Below the pieces are notes generated by a model, which saw only the letters and a program-made list of their open reading frames with translations, did no database searches and was not told the origin of the DNA. Below, one piece after another: positions 43,657 to 52,712 of a stretch of DNA of 56,878 nt. The stretch's first letter is position 1; each line of letters begins with the position of its first letter. A program made the translations under genes and the position numbers. This DNA is from Actinomycetota bacterium (lineage in GTDB: Bacteria; Actinomycetota; Humimicrobiia; Hakubellales; JAMDDV01), in contig JAMDDV010000012.1 in assembly GCA_023488455.1 (NCBI GenBank), positions 39,592-96,469 of the forward strand, read 5' to 3'.

Positions 43657-43851
43657 TATATTAATTCCATAGCTTACAGATGATACAAAATCAATACTTT
43701 TTATCAACGAAATTGTAGCAGAATGCAGAAAACTTTGTGCTTTAAAAAATAAATGGTCACTGAATGACAACCGTTGATGCACTGAGACAATCAAAAGCAT
43801 GAAGGTTGACTCGTATAGCCCAAAAATGAGGAGAGGCTTAAAAAGTGAAAC

Positions 43852-44835
43852 CTACCTAATTAGCTCTTTTCTTAGCAGCTCCAGAATTGAAATAGCATCA
43901 TTCTTAGATTGGAATTCCTTAAGTTCTTTCTTATCTATTCTGGAGACAATTTGCGAGAACATTTCCATGTTCTTTATGCTTTGAATGCATGCGCCTTCCC
44001 AGCTTTCTCTGTACGGAAAGAGGTCCAGGCTCAGCCAGCCTTCATATCCAATAACATCAAGCCAGTAAAAGAACTCAAGTGTTTCCCAGAAATGAACGCT
44101 CCCAACGACCATATCATCATCCCAGTAGCCATAGTTATCGTTTATGTGCACATGAAAAAGTTTGTCAAACATTCCCAGAATTGCAGCAGACTCAGCGATG
44201 TTTTCATACGCTACCATCGCATGACCAGTATCGATATTTACTCCTACATTATTCACACCCGTTTCTCTTGCGATAAGCAGAGTCTTCCCAACGCTGGAAA
44301 GATGACAATGCGTGCGCGGTTCCTTGATTTTATACTCCAAGCAGAACTTTACATTGGGCCTGTGTGCTGCCAGTTCTGCGATGAGTCCTATTAAATTTTT
44401 CCAATTATCCTGGTAGTTTACCTGGAAAGGATAGTCGAAGCCCTCCTGTCCAAGCCATAGGTTTATCATCTGACAACCGGTCGCCTCGATCTCTTCTACT
44501 CCCCTTTTCATGTATTCTAAAAATTCTCTTCTTGTCTTTTCATCCGGGTTTGTCAGGGTTCCCAGCATAAATTTGGGATTTGTTGAGGTATCTATTTCAA
44601 TTGCTGCTATTTCAAGATCATAACTTTGCACGAGATGCCTGGTCTTTTGAGGTCCACCTTTTATGAAATCACCTGGCCATCCCAATTCTACGCCAGAAAG
44701 TAATTCTATTTTCGACATCCTGTTTAGAACCTCATCGATGCCGATACGATCATGATAACCAACAGGGATGAACCTGTCAGGGCAGTTACTAAATACGGCA
44801 GTGCCGCATGCATATCTTATTTTTTTCATGAGCAT
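43852..44835 (-). CDS. Sugar isomerase/epimerase (TIM barrel, AP_endonuc_2)
   Basis: This 327-residue TIM-barrel protein has FCLEYKIKEPRTH, NIDTGHA, LFHVHINDN and LSLDLFPYRES, the E/D/H/D set that binds the metal in sugar isomerases and epimerases of the xylose-isomerase-like superfamily. The start may be ATG 44835 or 44829; GGAG is best spaced for the latter. It is probably cytoplasmic and acts on a ketose. It lies upstream of the ROK gene and downstream of a small membrane protein gene. Confidence 0.85.
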   Translation of the reverse strand: MLMKKIRYACGTAVFSNCPDRFIPVGYHDRIGIDEVLNRMSKIELLSGVELGWPGDFIKGGPQKTRHLVQSYDLEIAAIEIDTSTNPKFMLGTLTNPDEKTRREFLEYMKRGVEEIEATGCQMINLWLGQEGFDYPFQVNYQDNWKNLIGLIAELAAHRPNVKFCLEYKIKEPRTHCHLSSVGKTLLIARETGVNNVGVNIDTGHAMVAYENIAESAAILGMFDKLFHVHINDNYGYWDDDMVVGSVHFWETLEFFYWLDVIGYEGWLSLDLFPYRESWEGACIQSIKNMEMFSQIVSRIDKKELKEFQSKNDAISILELLRKELIR

Positions 44836-44872
44836 CTCCTATCCTCAGTCAATTTAAGAAGGACAAATATCT

Positions 44873-45139
44873 CTATTCCGCAGCTATTCTCAAGCGTCTT
44901 TTTGCCAGAAAATAATATGTTGGAAGACCCAACACTACAAAAATCAAAACTGCTGTCAGTAGATATCGACCCGTAAAGACCTTTGCTGCAATTGCAGTTT
45001 TTACGCTCAAAGTGAAAGGCATGTCAAACGGTACACCTAGTCGCCAGATAATTATGCCCCAGATAATTGCCGAAATCGCTAATGCAATAACTGCGATAAT
45101 CAAAAGTACCAACAATTTCCAGCGCCAGCTAACCTTCAA
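44873..45139 (-). CDS. Small two-helix membrane protein, unknown function
   Basis: I do not recognise this 88-residue protein. It has a basic start (KVSWRWK), a hydrophobic helix at about 8-32, a polar loop, and a second helix at about 57-78 ending in AKRRLR, giving both ends inside. The start is TTG 45139, with GGAG upstream; the nearby ATG is out of frame. A perfect 22-base palindrome lies just before it. Confidence 0.55.
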   Translation of the reverse strand: MKVSWRWKLLVLLIIAVIALAISAIIWGIIIWRLGVPFDMPFTLSVKTAIAAKVFTGRYLLTAVLIFVVLGLPTYYFLAKRRLRIAAE

Positions 45140-45153
45140 TTTCTCTCCATTCG

Positions 45154-45175
45154 TAATTTAGATTTATCTAAATTA
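45154..45175. promoter_or_regulatory. 22-base perfect palindrome upstream of small membrane protein
   Basis: TAATTTAGAT (45154-45163), TT, then ATCTAAATTA (45166-45175) is a perfect inverted repeat in the 38-base gap between two leftward genes. It may be an operator or a weak terminator; there is no U-run. Confidence 0.5.
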
Positions 45176-45177
45176 TC

Positions 45178-46128
45178 TCATCCAGATACAAGTTGGAATG
45201 TAACCAGTTTCTTCTTTTCAAAAGCAATAATTGCACCATCGAGTATTCCTTCAGTATATTCAGAGCCAGGATTAAGACACAGTGTTTCACCCAGTCGATA
45301 AATGCCCCTTGATTCATGAATATGTCCATGTAGACCAACCTGAGGTTGATATTTTTCTATCATTTTCCTGACAGAAGTTGAACCAACGGGAATAAATACC
45401 GGCTGTCCTCCTGCGGTCACAACTTTAAAGTCCTTCAGTTGAGGTGCAGAGTCTATCCCGGAGTCGTACGGGGGAGCATGCAGAGCAGCTACAGCAAGAG
45501 ATGGATCTTTTAATTTCTTGAACATTTCTTCGATTATTTGCTCAAGCTCATCCTCTGGTAGTTCTCGTTCGGTATTCCAGGGAGTGGGGTTAGAGTAGCC
45601 TGTCGCAATGAGCTCATGCAATCCGTCAATTTCCACCACTTTCCCCTCAGGATTCTCGATAAAGTCAGATTGTGCAATTATTTCATCAACTTCAAAAATA
45701 TCATCGTTCCCTGGAGTTATCAGACACCTGATGCCTGTTCCTTTTAACCTATCCTCCGCAAGCTGAACCCAGTCCGCAACAGACCTCAACATGATGCCTC
45801 TAAACTTGGCATCCAATTTTTCCTTGTTATCCAGCGTTTTGTATTCATCATGGTCAATTAGATAAGGGTAGTGGCCACATGATTTAATCATCTTTACGAC
45901 CTGTTCTATTTCGCCACCACTATGCATAACATAACTTTGACCAATATAATTGCATCGTCGCGTACCATCAGATTCAATAACTATTGGTACTATCATCTTG
46001 CCCGTGATATCACCGCCCAGAAGAATCATCTGGGCACCGTAGAATTTCCCTGCGTTCAAAAATTTTTTAAAACAGGTCTCCGATCCATGGATATCCGTAG
46101 TGAAGTAAATCATGTATTTTTCTGCCAT
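45178..46128 (-). CDS. Metallophosphoesterase
   Basis: This 316-residue calcineurin-like phosphoesterase has TTDIHG near the N-terminus, LGGDITGK, PGNDD, HAPPYDSG and LHGHIHES, the full set of two-metal ligands. Substrate may be a cyclic nucleotide, phosphodiester or phosphoprotein. I prefer ATG 46128 with AAAGG eight bases upstream to TTG 46134. It is transcribed behind the APC permease but separated from it by a strong terminator. Confidence 0.85.
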   Translation of the reverse strand: MAEKYMIYFTTDIHGSETCFKKFLNAGKFYGAQMILLGGDITGKMIVPIVIESDGTRRCNYIGQSYVMHSGGEIEQVVKMIKSCGHYPYLIDHDEYKTLDNKEKLDAKFRGIMLRSVADWVQLAEDRLKGTGIRCLITPGNDDIFEVDEIIAQSDFIENPEGKVVEIDGLHELIATGYSNPTPWNTERELPEDELEQIIEEMFKKLKDPSLAVAALHAPPYDSGIDSAPQLKDFKVVTAGGQPVFIPVGSTSVRKMIEKYQPQVGLHGHIHESRGIYRLGETLCLNPGSEYTEGILDGAIIAFEKKKLVTFQLVSG

Positions 46129-46146
46129 TATCAAAACCTTTCAGGA

Positions 46147-46180
46147 TAAAAATTGCTGGGGTTTTTAAGCCCCAGCAATA
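46147..46180 (-). terminator. Rho-independent terminator after the APC permease
   Basis: On the minus strand ATTGCTGGGG and CCCCAGCAAT form a 10-bp stem (arms 46170-46179 and 46152-46161) with an eight-base loop, followed by TTTTTATCC. It is the clearest factor-independent terminator in the window. Confidence 0.88.
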
Positions 46181-46209
46181 AACAGGTTCATCAAACTAAA
46201 ACAAAATAC

Positions 46210-47841
46210 TCATTCAGGTGGGATCTGCTTATAGACCAACGTCAGGTCTTTCCCTTGTTTAGCTCTTACTGACTTCATGACATAATAAACCACAAAGGCA
46301 ATAACAAAAGCTAAGATGATTGCCAGCAGTAACACCCACCAGGCTTTCCAGCCCAATTCCGCCGAGAACCTGAAGCCAAGGAACAGAATAAATATCACCT
46401 CAGCAATGCTCAGTATTCCGCCAATAATCAGCCAGAACTTACCAGCATTAGATTTCCCTAACGGAGAATTATTGTAGAATTCCTTTCTCCTGAAAGGCAA
46501 AGCGATAGCTGCAATCCCGACAAATAATATTGGTAGGTATGCAAATAGAATTGCTGTACCCCACACGGTAAAGAAAGTTGCTGACAGGGCTGTCCACACA
46601 AGGCCAAGTACTCCAAGAGCACTCATTATTACAATTGCTATAACGGGCGCGTGAGTCCTCTCGTTTACCTCAGACCATTTATATGGTACTAAACCATCGA
46701 ACGACCATGCAAAAAGGGCACGTATAACCATTGCCACATTGATAAAGACTCCTGGCCAGATCAAAAACACAAATGTAAATGCAATGATGAAGCTGACGAC
46801 AGGGTTATTTGCAATCAACGCAGCAAAAAAGTTATACCATGGTTGGACCGGCAGTGGATATTGATCAGGAGCACCGACATTCAAGTAATTTGCAGCGAAG
46901 AAAAAGTCACTGCCTACTACTTTTATGAATAATCCAGTAAATAATGCTAATAGTACACCGTTCAAAGCTCCTGTACCCATTACCACGGCAAACTGCCTCT
47001 TAACAGAGGATGCTGCCTTCATTTCACCCGCCAGATAGGTAGTCCACCACGTATAGGAGATCAATCCACCGGTGATGTAAATCGTTCCCAGCGTAGAAAT
47101 ACCGCTATATCCCATCTGAGAAGGGTACTGCAAACCAGCTTCTGCTGCTGTCTTAATAATATAATTATAGGAATCTGGATCATTGGTATATTTTTGTGCA
47201 AAAGAATTGAAGGCTGCCACAAAAGTTTCTCGACTGGTGATTAACATAACTATAACTGCGATAACAAACCCTAACAAGCCAATGAAGAAACAGATGTTCT
47301 CAACTATCAAAGCTTTCTTCAGACCAAGAGCTTGAACCCATGCCATTAAGGCCAGCATCACAACGCCAATAAGTATGACCCACAGCGGTTTTGTTATTGC
47401 TGCTCCTGCAGCGACCCAGGCATCACTATTAATCAGGGTCCCAAAAATGCTAACCATAGGTCCAATGCCTATCTGCGCATACCACGCTGTCCAAAAACCG
47501 ACAGCCATAGCAGTAGAAAAGAAGACCATCAGGTTAGAGGTAAAACCCAAAGCAGGGTGCAAAATTCGGCTAACGTAAAGATAATCTCCTCCAACCCTTG
47601 GCATGACTGTTGCAAGCAGTGAAAATGTAATCCATCCACCAATGCTGATTAAAATACCCCACAAACAGGCCGCGATAATATTGGTCCTTGGAAATACTGC
47701 AAACGCCCAGAATATACCCACTGCCAAACCCACCGGAAATGGGCTTACTGAAGAAAGACCAAAGACAAACATATCGGTGAATGAACCAGTGCGAACAAGC
47801 CCAGTAGACTTACGAACATAACCTGTATATTGCTCTGCCAT
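46210..47841 (-). CDS. APC-superfamily amino acid permease
   Basis: This 543-residue transporter has about 12 to 14 membrane helices. The N-terminal GLVRTGSFTDMFVFGLSS and the first-helix GVAVGIFW-type glycine region, plus VMPRVGGDYLYVSR, are typical of the amino acid/polyamine/organocation family, where the glycine-rich helix 1 binds substrate. AGGAGGG precedes the ATG. It ends in a terminator and is monocistronic by gene spacing. The amino acid or amine moved is not identifiable. Confidence 0.88.
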   Translation of the reverse strand: MAEQYTGYVRKSTGLVRTGSFTDMFVFGLSSVSPFPVGLAVGIFWAFAVFPRTNIIAACLWGILISIGGWITFSLLATVMPRVGGDYLYVSRILHPALGFTSNLMVFFSTAMAVGFWTAWYAQIGIGPMVSIFGTLINSDAWVAAGAAITKPLWVILIGVVMLALMAWVQALGLKKALIVENICFFIGLLGFVIAVIVMLITSRETFVAAFNSFAQKYTNDPDSYNYIIKTAAEAGLQYPSQMGYSGISTLGTIYITGGLISYTWWTTYLAGEMKAASSVKRQFAVVMGTGALNGVLLALFTGLFIKVVGSDFFFAANYLNVGAPDQYPLPVQPWYNFFAALIANNPVVSFIIAFTFVFLIWPGVFINVAMVIRALFAWSFDGLVPYKWSEVNERTHAPVIAIVIMSALGVLGLVWTALSATFFTVWGTAILFAYLPILFVGIAAIALPFRRKEFYNNSPLGKSNAGKFWLIIGGILSIAEVIFILFLGFRFSAELGWKAWWVLLLAIILAFVIAFVVYYVMKSVRAKQGKDLTLVYKQIPPE

Positions 47842-47968
47842 AATTTATCCCTCCTTTCTCAATTTTTTGACTAAAATACCCTAAAACTAAATTTAGCTTT
47901 CGATATTTCAACCCCCTTCTTTAAACTAAAATGTTATTATTCAGAGCAAATCTACAGTTACCAAAGAA

Positions 47969-48751
47969 CTATACGTCCTTCGTACCAACAATTTCCTCAG
48001 GAAGTTCATACCATCGAACTTTTGTGCCAATTGCTGCCCTCAACTTCCATCTGGCTTTTTTCGGTTGTTCTTCTATGGTTTTTAAAAGCTCATTGATTCG
48101 AATTTCAACTATTTCCGCATCCTGTTGTTGAAGATCAAATTTCGGCAACTTCTCAAGCACAAGCTTCAAATTATCAGTTACGGTCTTATAAAGACCCCAG
48201 TCCTCACTGCACCTCTTCGTAATCGCGAACGAATTTATGATCTCTTCATCAATACTTGAACTAACTTCGTGGTTCAAAAACAGAAGCAATACATCTTTTA
48301 AGTCTTTATCGTTTAACTGGACTATCTGCAATTTTGTTAAAACAAGCTCCGCAAGCGGTAAGGTATATTCATCAATCCCCAATCGCGAGTCAAATACTAG
48401 CCTATGACACATATTAAACTCGCCGACAAATATGTCTAACTGTGTCTTATTTTCTGGATCAAAATAAATCAATCTTTCACGAAAATTCATAATATTGAAA
48501 CGCTTGTTTTCGTCATAGCCAAGCTCACGAAGCATTTTAGCTAGCTGATTAACCTGGCCTTTTGCAACTACTAAATCCGCATCTCGTACCTCGCGGAGTA
48601 ATTTGGGGCCGATATCACCGTGGCTATGTATTAAAACTGCAATACCGCCAAGTACTCTCAGAACTATTCCCCGCCTTCTGGCTTCATCGATCGCCTTTTT
48701 GGTATTGGTTATAACATTCTTTGAAAAATCACTTATCTGCTCGTCAAGCAT
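47969..48751 (-). CDS. Nucleotidyltransferase-fold protein (AbiEii/MNT-like)
   Basis: This 260-residue protein has LGGIAVLIHS and a downstream RDADLVV with an acidic pair, followed by QLDIFVG. This is the polymerase-beta-like nucleotidyltransferase pattern (GG, D-x-D, D) seen in AbiEii and aminoglycoside-nucleotidyltransferase relatives. A helical C-terminal half follows. Function is unclear: it may modify RNA or a small molecule. No antitoxin-like partner gene is adjacent, so a toxin role is unsupported. Confidence 0.6.
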   Translation of the reverse strand: MLDEQISDFSKNVITNTKKAIDEARRRGIVLRVLGGIAVLIHSHGDIGPKLLREVRDADLVVAKGQVNQLAKMLRELGYDENKRFNIMNFRERLIYFDPENKTQLDIFVGEFNMCHRLVFDSRLGIDEYTLPLAELVLTKLQIVQLNDKDLKDVLLLFLNHEVSSSIDEEIINSFAITKRCSEDWGLYKTVTDNLKLVLEKLPKFDLQQQDAEIVEIRINELLKTIEEQPKKARWKLRAAIGTKVRWYELPEEIVGTKDV

Positions 48752-48809
48752 TAATCATTAAAGCCATGGCCAAATATAGTAATTAAAATAATTTCATCAA
48801 AAATTATAC

Positions 48810-48843
48810 TAATATAAAATGAATTACGTCAATATTTATATTA
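48810..48843 (+). promoter_or_regulatory. Inverted repeat flanking the DeoR promoter -35
   Basis: TAATATAAA (48810-48818) and its exact complement TTTATATTA (48835-48843) flank the -35 box. It is a candidate operator for the DeoR regulator itself. AT-richness makes chance possible. Confidence 0.4.
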
Positions 48844-48852
48844 AAATATAAT
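48824..48852 (+). promoter_or_regulatory. Promoter of the DeoR regulator gene
   Basis: TTACGT (48824-48829) is followed after 17 bases by a consensus TATAAT (48847-48852). Transcription should start near 48859, about 50 bases before the ATG at 48908. Confidence 0.65.
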
Positions 48853-48907
48853 CAACATTTTATCTAATTTATTGAATATTTTTAACCATGCGTTAAAATT
48901 AATAAGT

Positions 48908-49699
48908 ATGATACCCGAAGAACGAAGAAGAGAGATTATCAATTTTGTTAGAGAGAGAGTTACTACCACTATTTCTGACATAAGCCAGACGTTCAAAATC
49001 TCGGAAATTACGGTGAGAAGAGATCTCGATAGATTATCAAAAGGGGGTTTTATCAGAAAAGTTTACGGTGGTGTGACAATTCCTAATACGCTTGCAACAG
49101 AACCCATCTTTCTAGCCAGAATTAACGAAAACATTGAAGAAAAGAGGAAAATAGCCAGTGAGGCAATCAAAAGAATTGAAGATGGGCAGACAGTACTAAT
49201 TGAATCAGGTACTACATGCCTGGAGCTTGCAAAGCTGCTTCCCCAAAAAAAGAACCTCAGAGTCATCTCAACAGGTCCTCCGTTAATAAACGCCTTATGT
49301 AACCTTAAAAGACAAAAGCTTCTTGATGGAGAAATTATCTGCAGCGGTGGCATCTGGAGGGAGGAGCCAGACATCTTCATAGGACCACACGCAGTTGAAT
49401 TCTTCCGTCATATCAGGATAAACGTTGCCTTCCTGGGCGTAGTGGCTTTAAACCTGGAGGATGGGATAATGGTCTCAAGCCAATTTGAGGCAGAGCTATC
49501 AAAAAAGATCATAGCCTGCTCCAAAAGAGTCATAGCACTCACCGATCACACGAAATTTGAGAAGATATCTTTCACCAAAATCGGCAACCTCACTCTGTTC
49601 GATGAAATAATTACTGATGATGGAATAGACCCCAAGCTGCCGGAGAAGTACAGAAAAGCAAGAGTAAACATAACAGTAGTCAGCTCAACTTCACTGTAA
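48908..49699 (+). CDS. DeoR-family transcriptional regulator
   Basis: This 263-residue regulator has an N-terminal helix-turn-helix (SDISQTFKISEITVRRDLDRL in two blocks) with the DeoR GFIRKVYGG wing. A sugar-phosphate isomerase-like effector domain follows (IESGTTCLELAKLL, VISTGPPLINAL, LTDHTKFE). It probably senses a phosphorylated sugar. I start at ATG 48908 because MIPEERRREI is the usual family N-terminus; TTG 48872 would add 12 residues. Neither has a clear ribosome site. It converges on the orphan binding-protein gene, separated by seven bases. Confidence 0.9.
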   Translation: MIPEERRREIINFVRERVTTTISDISQTFKISEITVRRDLDRLSKGGFIRKVYGGVTIPNTLATEPIFLARINENIEEKRKIASEAIKRIEDGQTVLIESGTTCLELAKLLPQKKNLRVISTGPPLINALCNLKRQKLLDGEIICSGGIWREEPDIFIGPHAVEFFRHIRINVAFLGVVALNLEDGIMVSSQFEAELSKKIIACSKRVIALTDHTKFEKISFTKIGNLTLFDEIITDDGIDPKLPEKYRKARVNITVVSSTSL

Positions 49700-49706
49700 T
49701 ATCAGT

Positions 49707-50738
49707 TCACTGCGGATAATAATCGGAGATATTCTCTTTTGTGATCAAAGCAGCATCAACATAGACCATCTCGGGAACACTTTTGCCTGCTATGAGATCC
49801 AGGAGCACCTGCATCGATATATCACCATATTTTTCAGGAAAATATGCAACCCCCGCTTTAAGCGGTGTATCGCTCTCCATCATCATGCTACGCAGCGCTT
49901 CCTGCATACCCTGTCCAACAATAACTGACTCACCTGTCCTCCCAGCATCCTTCAGGGCAGCCAGTGCACCTTTTGCAGAAGCATCATTTCCCACCCCAAC
50001 TAAAATTTTTTTTGCTTCTGGGTGTTTATCCAGGGCTGTTTTCACCACCTGTGCAGTCTGATCAGCATTACCTCTTCCATCCACATGTACAATCTTTTCT
50101 TCTGGTACATCTATTCTGGACCCTAGTCCCTTCTCTATTCCCTGAAATAACTGTCCGATAAACTCACCTTCAAGCGGGTAATAAATAATCACCATCAGAT
50201 CTATATCACCAGCCCACTTTTCAACTGCATAATTACCCATCCACTCGCCAGCCATGAAACCAGCATCGTAGTAATTCACACCGACATATACAGATCCCGG
50301 CACAGGATAATTCAAAGAAACAACTGGCACACCAGACTCCTCAAGCATGCTTACGGAATCTTTTGCAAGCACAGGATCGCGGTAATATTCAATAGCACCT
50401 TTGATACCACCGGATATCATTCCTCTCGTATTTTCGCTGCTGTTCACGTCGCTGCTGTCATACACAATCGTCTTAACATTAAATTTGTCCTGTACCTCAA
50501 GGATACCCGCCTGGACATCCGCATCGAATTCATCTGACTGATGCCAGTTCTCAAAACCAATAGAAATCTTATCTGCCTGCAATGTTTCAACAGATGTTTC
50601 ATTTGATTCTGTCACCTCTTCTATCTCGTTCCCTGATTCTACTACTTTGACAGAATTTGATGTGCAGGATGTAAGGATAGTAGCAATAACAAATATTAAT
50701 GCAGCAACCGATATAAAACTATTTCTATACTTAATCAA
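49707..50738 (-). CDS. Orphan sugar-binding lipoprotein (RbsB/LacI-like fold)
   Basis: This 343-residue type 1 binding protein has a lipoprotein signal (FVIATILTSC, C25), a Glu/Thr linker, then KISIGFENWHQSDEF and the ribose-binding-type core with VGVGNDASAKGALAALKDAGR. It should capture a sugar or autoinducer-like ligand outside the membrane. No permease or ATPase is encoded nearby. The TTG start lies four bases after the stop of the membrane protein gene, so it is coupled. DeoR is convergent, so it is not the regulator's own operon. Confidence 0.85.
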   Translation of the reverse strand: MIKYRNSFISVAALIFVIATILTSCTSNSVKVVESGNEIEEVTESNETSVETLQADKISIGFENWHQSDEFDADVQAGILEVQDKFNVKTIVYDSSDVNSSENTRGMISGGIKGAIEYYRDPVLAKDSVSMLEESGVPVVSLNYPVPGSVYVGVNYYDAGFMAGEWMGNYAVEKWAGDIDLMVIIYYPLEGEFIGQLFQGIEKGLGSRIDVPEEKIVHVDGRGNADQTAQVVKTALDKHPEAKKILVGVGNDASAKGALAALKDAGRTGESVIVGQGMQEALRSMMMESDTPLKAGVAYFPEKYGDISMQVLLDLIAGKSVPEMVYVDAALITKENISDYYPQ

Positions 50739-50742
50739 CAGG

Positions 50743-51132
50743 TCACTGCCTGGGTCTTGACAGTCTCACCAAAAAAGTGATGATTAGCCCCACTCCGACC
50801 ACAATTAATATGACTGGCCAGAACTTTCCAAATCCGAGTAAAAACCCGAAGCCAACCGCAATCAGGATGATGCCGGGAATGACCCTATCCAGAACAGAGC
50901 GTCTGTACTGAGGAACCGAGCTCCTTATTATCGCATCAATCAAAAATATCGAGCCAAGCCCTATCAATAAATACTTCCACCAATCGTTCCACTGAATATA
51001 CCCCAAACTTCGCAGCAAAAACAGAATGCCGACCAGCATAATTATAAGTGCTGCAAACAGTATCCCCAAGGGATCCTTCCCATCACCGTTATGTTTCTTC
51101 TCGTTCAGCTCTTTTTCTTCTACCATCTTCAT
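50743..51132 (-). CDS. LiaF-like small membrane protein
   Basis: This 129-residue protein has a charged N-terminus of about 20 residues, then two pairs of hydrophobic helices, with LGILFAALIIMLVGILFLLRSLGYI and the same style repeated after a basic RRSVLDR segment. This matches the transmembrane domain of LiaF/LiaI-type or DUF5668 proteins of Gram-positive envelope-stress systems. AAGGGG favours ATG 51126 over 51132. Function is not established. It precedes the orphan binding protein. Confidence 0.6.
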   Translation of the reverse strand: MKMVEEKELNEKKHNGDGKDPLGILFAALIIMLVGILFLLRSLGYIQWNDWWKYLLIGLGSIFLIDAIIRSSVPQYRRSVLDRVIPGIILIAVGFGFLLGFGKFWPVILIVVGVGLIITFLVRLSRPRQ

Positions 51133-51222
51133 CCCCTTGATTTAAGTATTAGCAAAATAAGCTATTTTACGCAAAAATTTCAATGGTAAAATGATAATAT
51201 TTTTTTTAAATTATTAAAGGAG

Positions 51223-52683
51223 TTAGAGAAACTCTTCTGCCTTTTTAACAATTCTGTCTATTTCCTTTTCCTGTTCTTCAGACAGATGAAACCTTTCCTT
51301 CTTGGATAATATATCTTTTATCTTTAAGTTCGCATTTATAAGGATGTCCCTCATTTTGTCCTCTGAGATATTCCCGGTGGTGAGAGACTTATCGAAAACA
51401 TCGGAGTGCCACAGCGCTTTGCGGAAATTTTCATACGTGTGATCCTCCTGCACAAAGTTTCCGCCAGGGCCAACTTTCCTGATCAGATCTATGGCGAAAC
51501 TTTTATCGTCAAACTCGTATCCCTCAAAAGTCCGGTGTATCGATTTCGCGATCTCCAGTTCAATAATCGCCTCTTCTGCGGAAAACCGAGTCATTGCTGC
51601 AAGATCACCAACCATATAGTTAGTTCTTGCGCTCAAATATGCCAGCAGAATCTTCAAACTCTTCTCCGCTGCAGCCTCTATTCCGGGATACTTTGCATCA
51701 ATATTTCCAACTCCGATGCCCAGATCCTGGCCGTACACCACTTCATACAGCTCAGCCAGTGCCATATCCTGCCATATCGCCTCCGGTGCGCCGAACACCG
51801 CACTGCCTGTTGCCATGTTCATCACACCTGATGTTATCCCGCCTGCGACTGGTGCCCCTGTTACGACAGCCCTCACAGCAGCCATTACACCCAAAATCTC
51901 AGCATTTGCTATAGCAAGCGAACTCGCTGGAGTAACCGGCGAGGACACACCCGAGATTGGCATCGGAATTATGGTCACGGGCAATCCCCTCTTCGCAAGG
52001 GCTACTAGCACTTCACCTGCTTCCCTTGTTAGCTGAAAAGGCGTAATGGTCTCCTTCGCGGTGACAAAACATGGACGCTTTAAATATTCTTCCATGCTTC
52101 TGCGCACAACAACCCCTATTTCAATGAGAAACTCGAGCTCTCTCGCATTCCAGACCTCCGTAGAAGCAGGCTTTGAAGTGTTTTTGGCAACTATCTCAGC
52201 AGTTTTGATCCGCTGCATTTTGGGATCGACTGCTTTACCCTCTTCCTCGATGTACATTATCGTATTGCCGACCAGACCAACCTCATCAAGCGCTTCACCG
52301 AGCTGAATTGAGTCGATCAGTTCCTGACGGGTCGGCTTCCTCACCGTATCAGTCTCGAAATCGTAGATCTCAATACAGGCCCCGCCAAACTTGGCTGCAA
52401 GCTTCCCATCCGTTTTCGAGGCCATTGGCCCATTCAGGATATTTGGGGTTTTACCCTGCGCTATCTCCTTCCTTATCTCCTCAATCATAATCTCGATTAA
52501 GTTCGATGGAAACGAGACCATCTGGGTTGTATCGTTAACCTTAGCCCCCAACTTTTTCAGCGCTTCGCGCATCTCAGGCTCCATAACCTTCAAACCCGGG
52601 TCTTCAAGCAACTTGAGACCTGCACCGTGAATTTTTTGCAGATCAGAATCTTCTAAAAACCTTATCCTAGAAGGACGGTACAT
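51223..52683 (-). CDS. MttB-superfamily methyltransferase 2 (no pyrrolysine)
   Basis: This 486-residue MttB-family protein is a paralogue of the one at 14632-16086, with the same ASKTDGK, KFGGACIE, NTSKPASTEVW, IIPMPISG and GPGGNFVQEDHTYENF blocks. The frame is open, so no pyrrolysine is read. ATG 52683 is chosen because AGGAG lies seven bases upstream. The gene probably shares a transcript with the LiaF-like and binding-protein genes. No corrinoid protein or methyltransferase partner is nearby, and the methylated substrate is unknown. Confidence 0.82.
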   Translation of the reverse strand: MYRPSRIRFLEDSDLQKIHGAGLKLLEDPGLKVMEPEMREALKKLGAKVNDTTQMVSFPSNLIEIMIEEIRKEIAQGKTPNILNGPMASKTDGKLAAKFGGACIEIYDFETDTVRKPTRQELIDSIQLGEALDEVGLVGNTIMYIEEEGKAVDPKMQRIKTAEIVAKNTSKPASTEVWNARELEFLIEIGVVVRRSMEEYLKRPCFVTAKETITPFQLTREAGEVLVALAKRGLPVTIIPMPISGVSSPVTPASSLAIANAEILGVMAAVRAVVTGAPVAGGITSGVMNMATGSAVFGAPEAIWQDMALAELYEVVYGQDLGIGVGNIDAKYPGIEAAAEKSLKILLAYLSARTNYMVGDLAAMTRFSAEEAIIELEIAKSIHRTFEGYEFDDKSFAIDLIRKVGPGGNFVQEDHTYENFRKALWHSDVFDKSLTTGNISEDKMRDILINANLKIKDILSKKERFHLSEEQEKEIDRIVKKAEEFL

Positions 52684-52712
52684 GATCGCTCCTAACAAAC
52701 CCTTTGATCAAT

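Noticed and set aside
43657..43800. 48 extra N-terminal residues for the ROK regulator
   Set aside because: The helix-turn-helix starts right after ATG 43656, and the extra part matches no domain of the family.
47969..48751. AbiE toxin-antitoxin pair
   Set aside because: Only a nucleotidyltransferase-like protein is present; no AbiEi-type antitoxin gene lies on either side.
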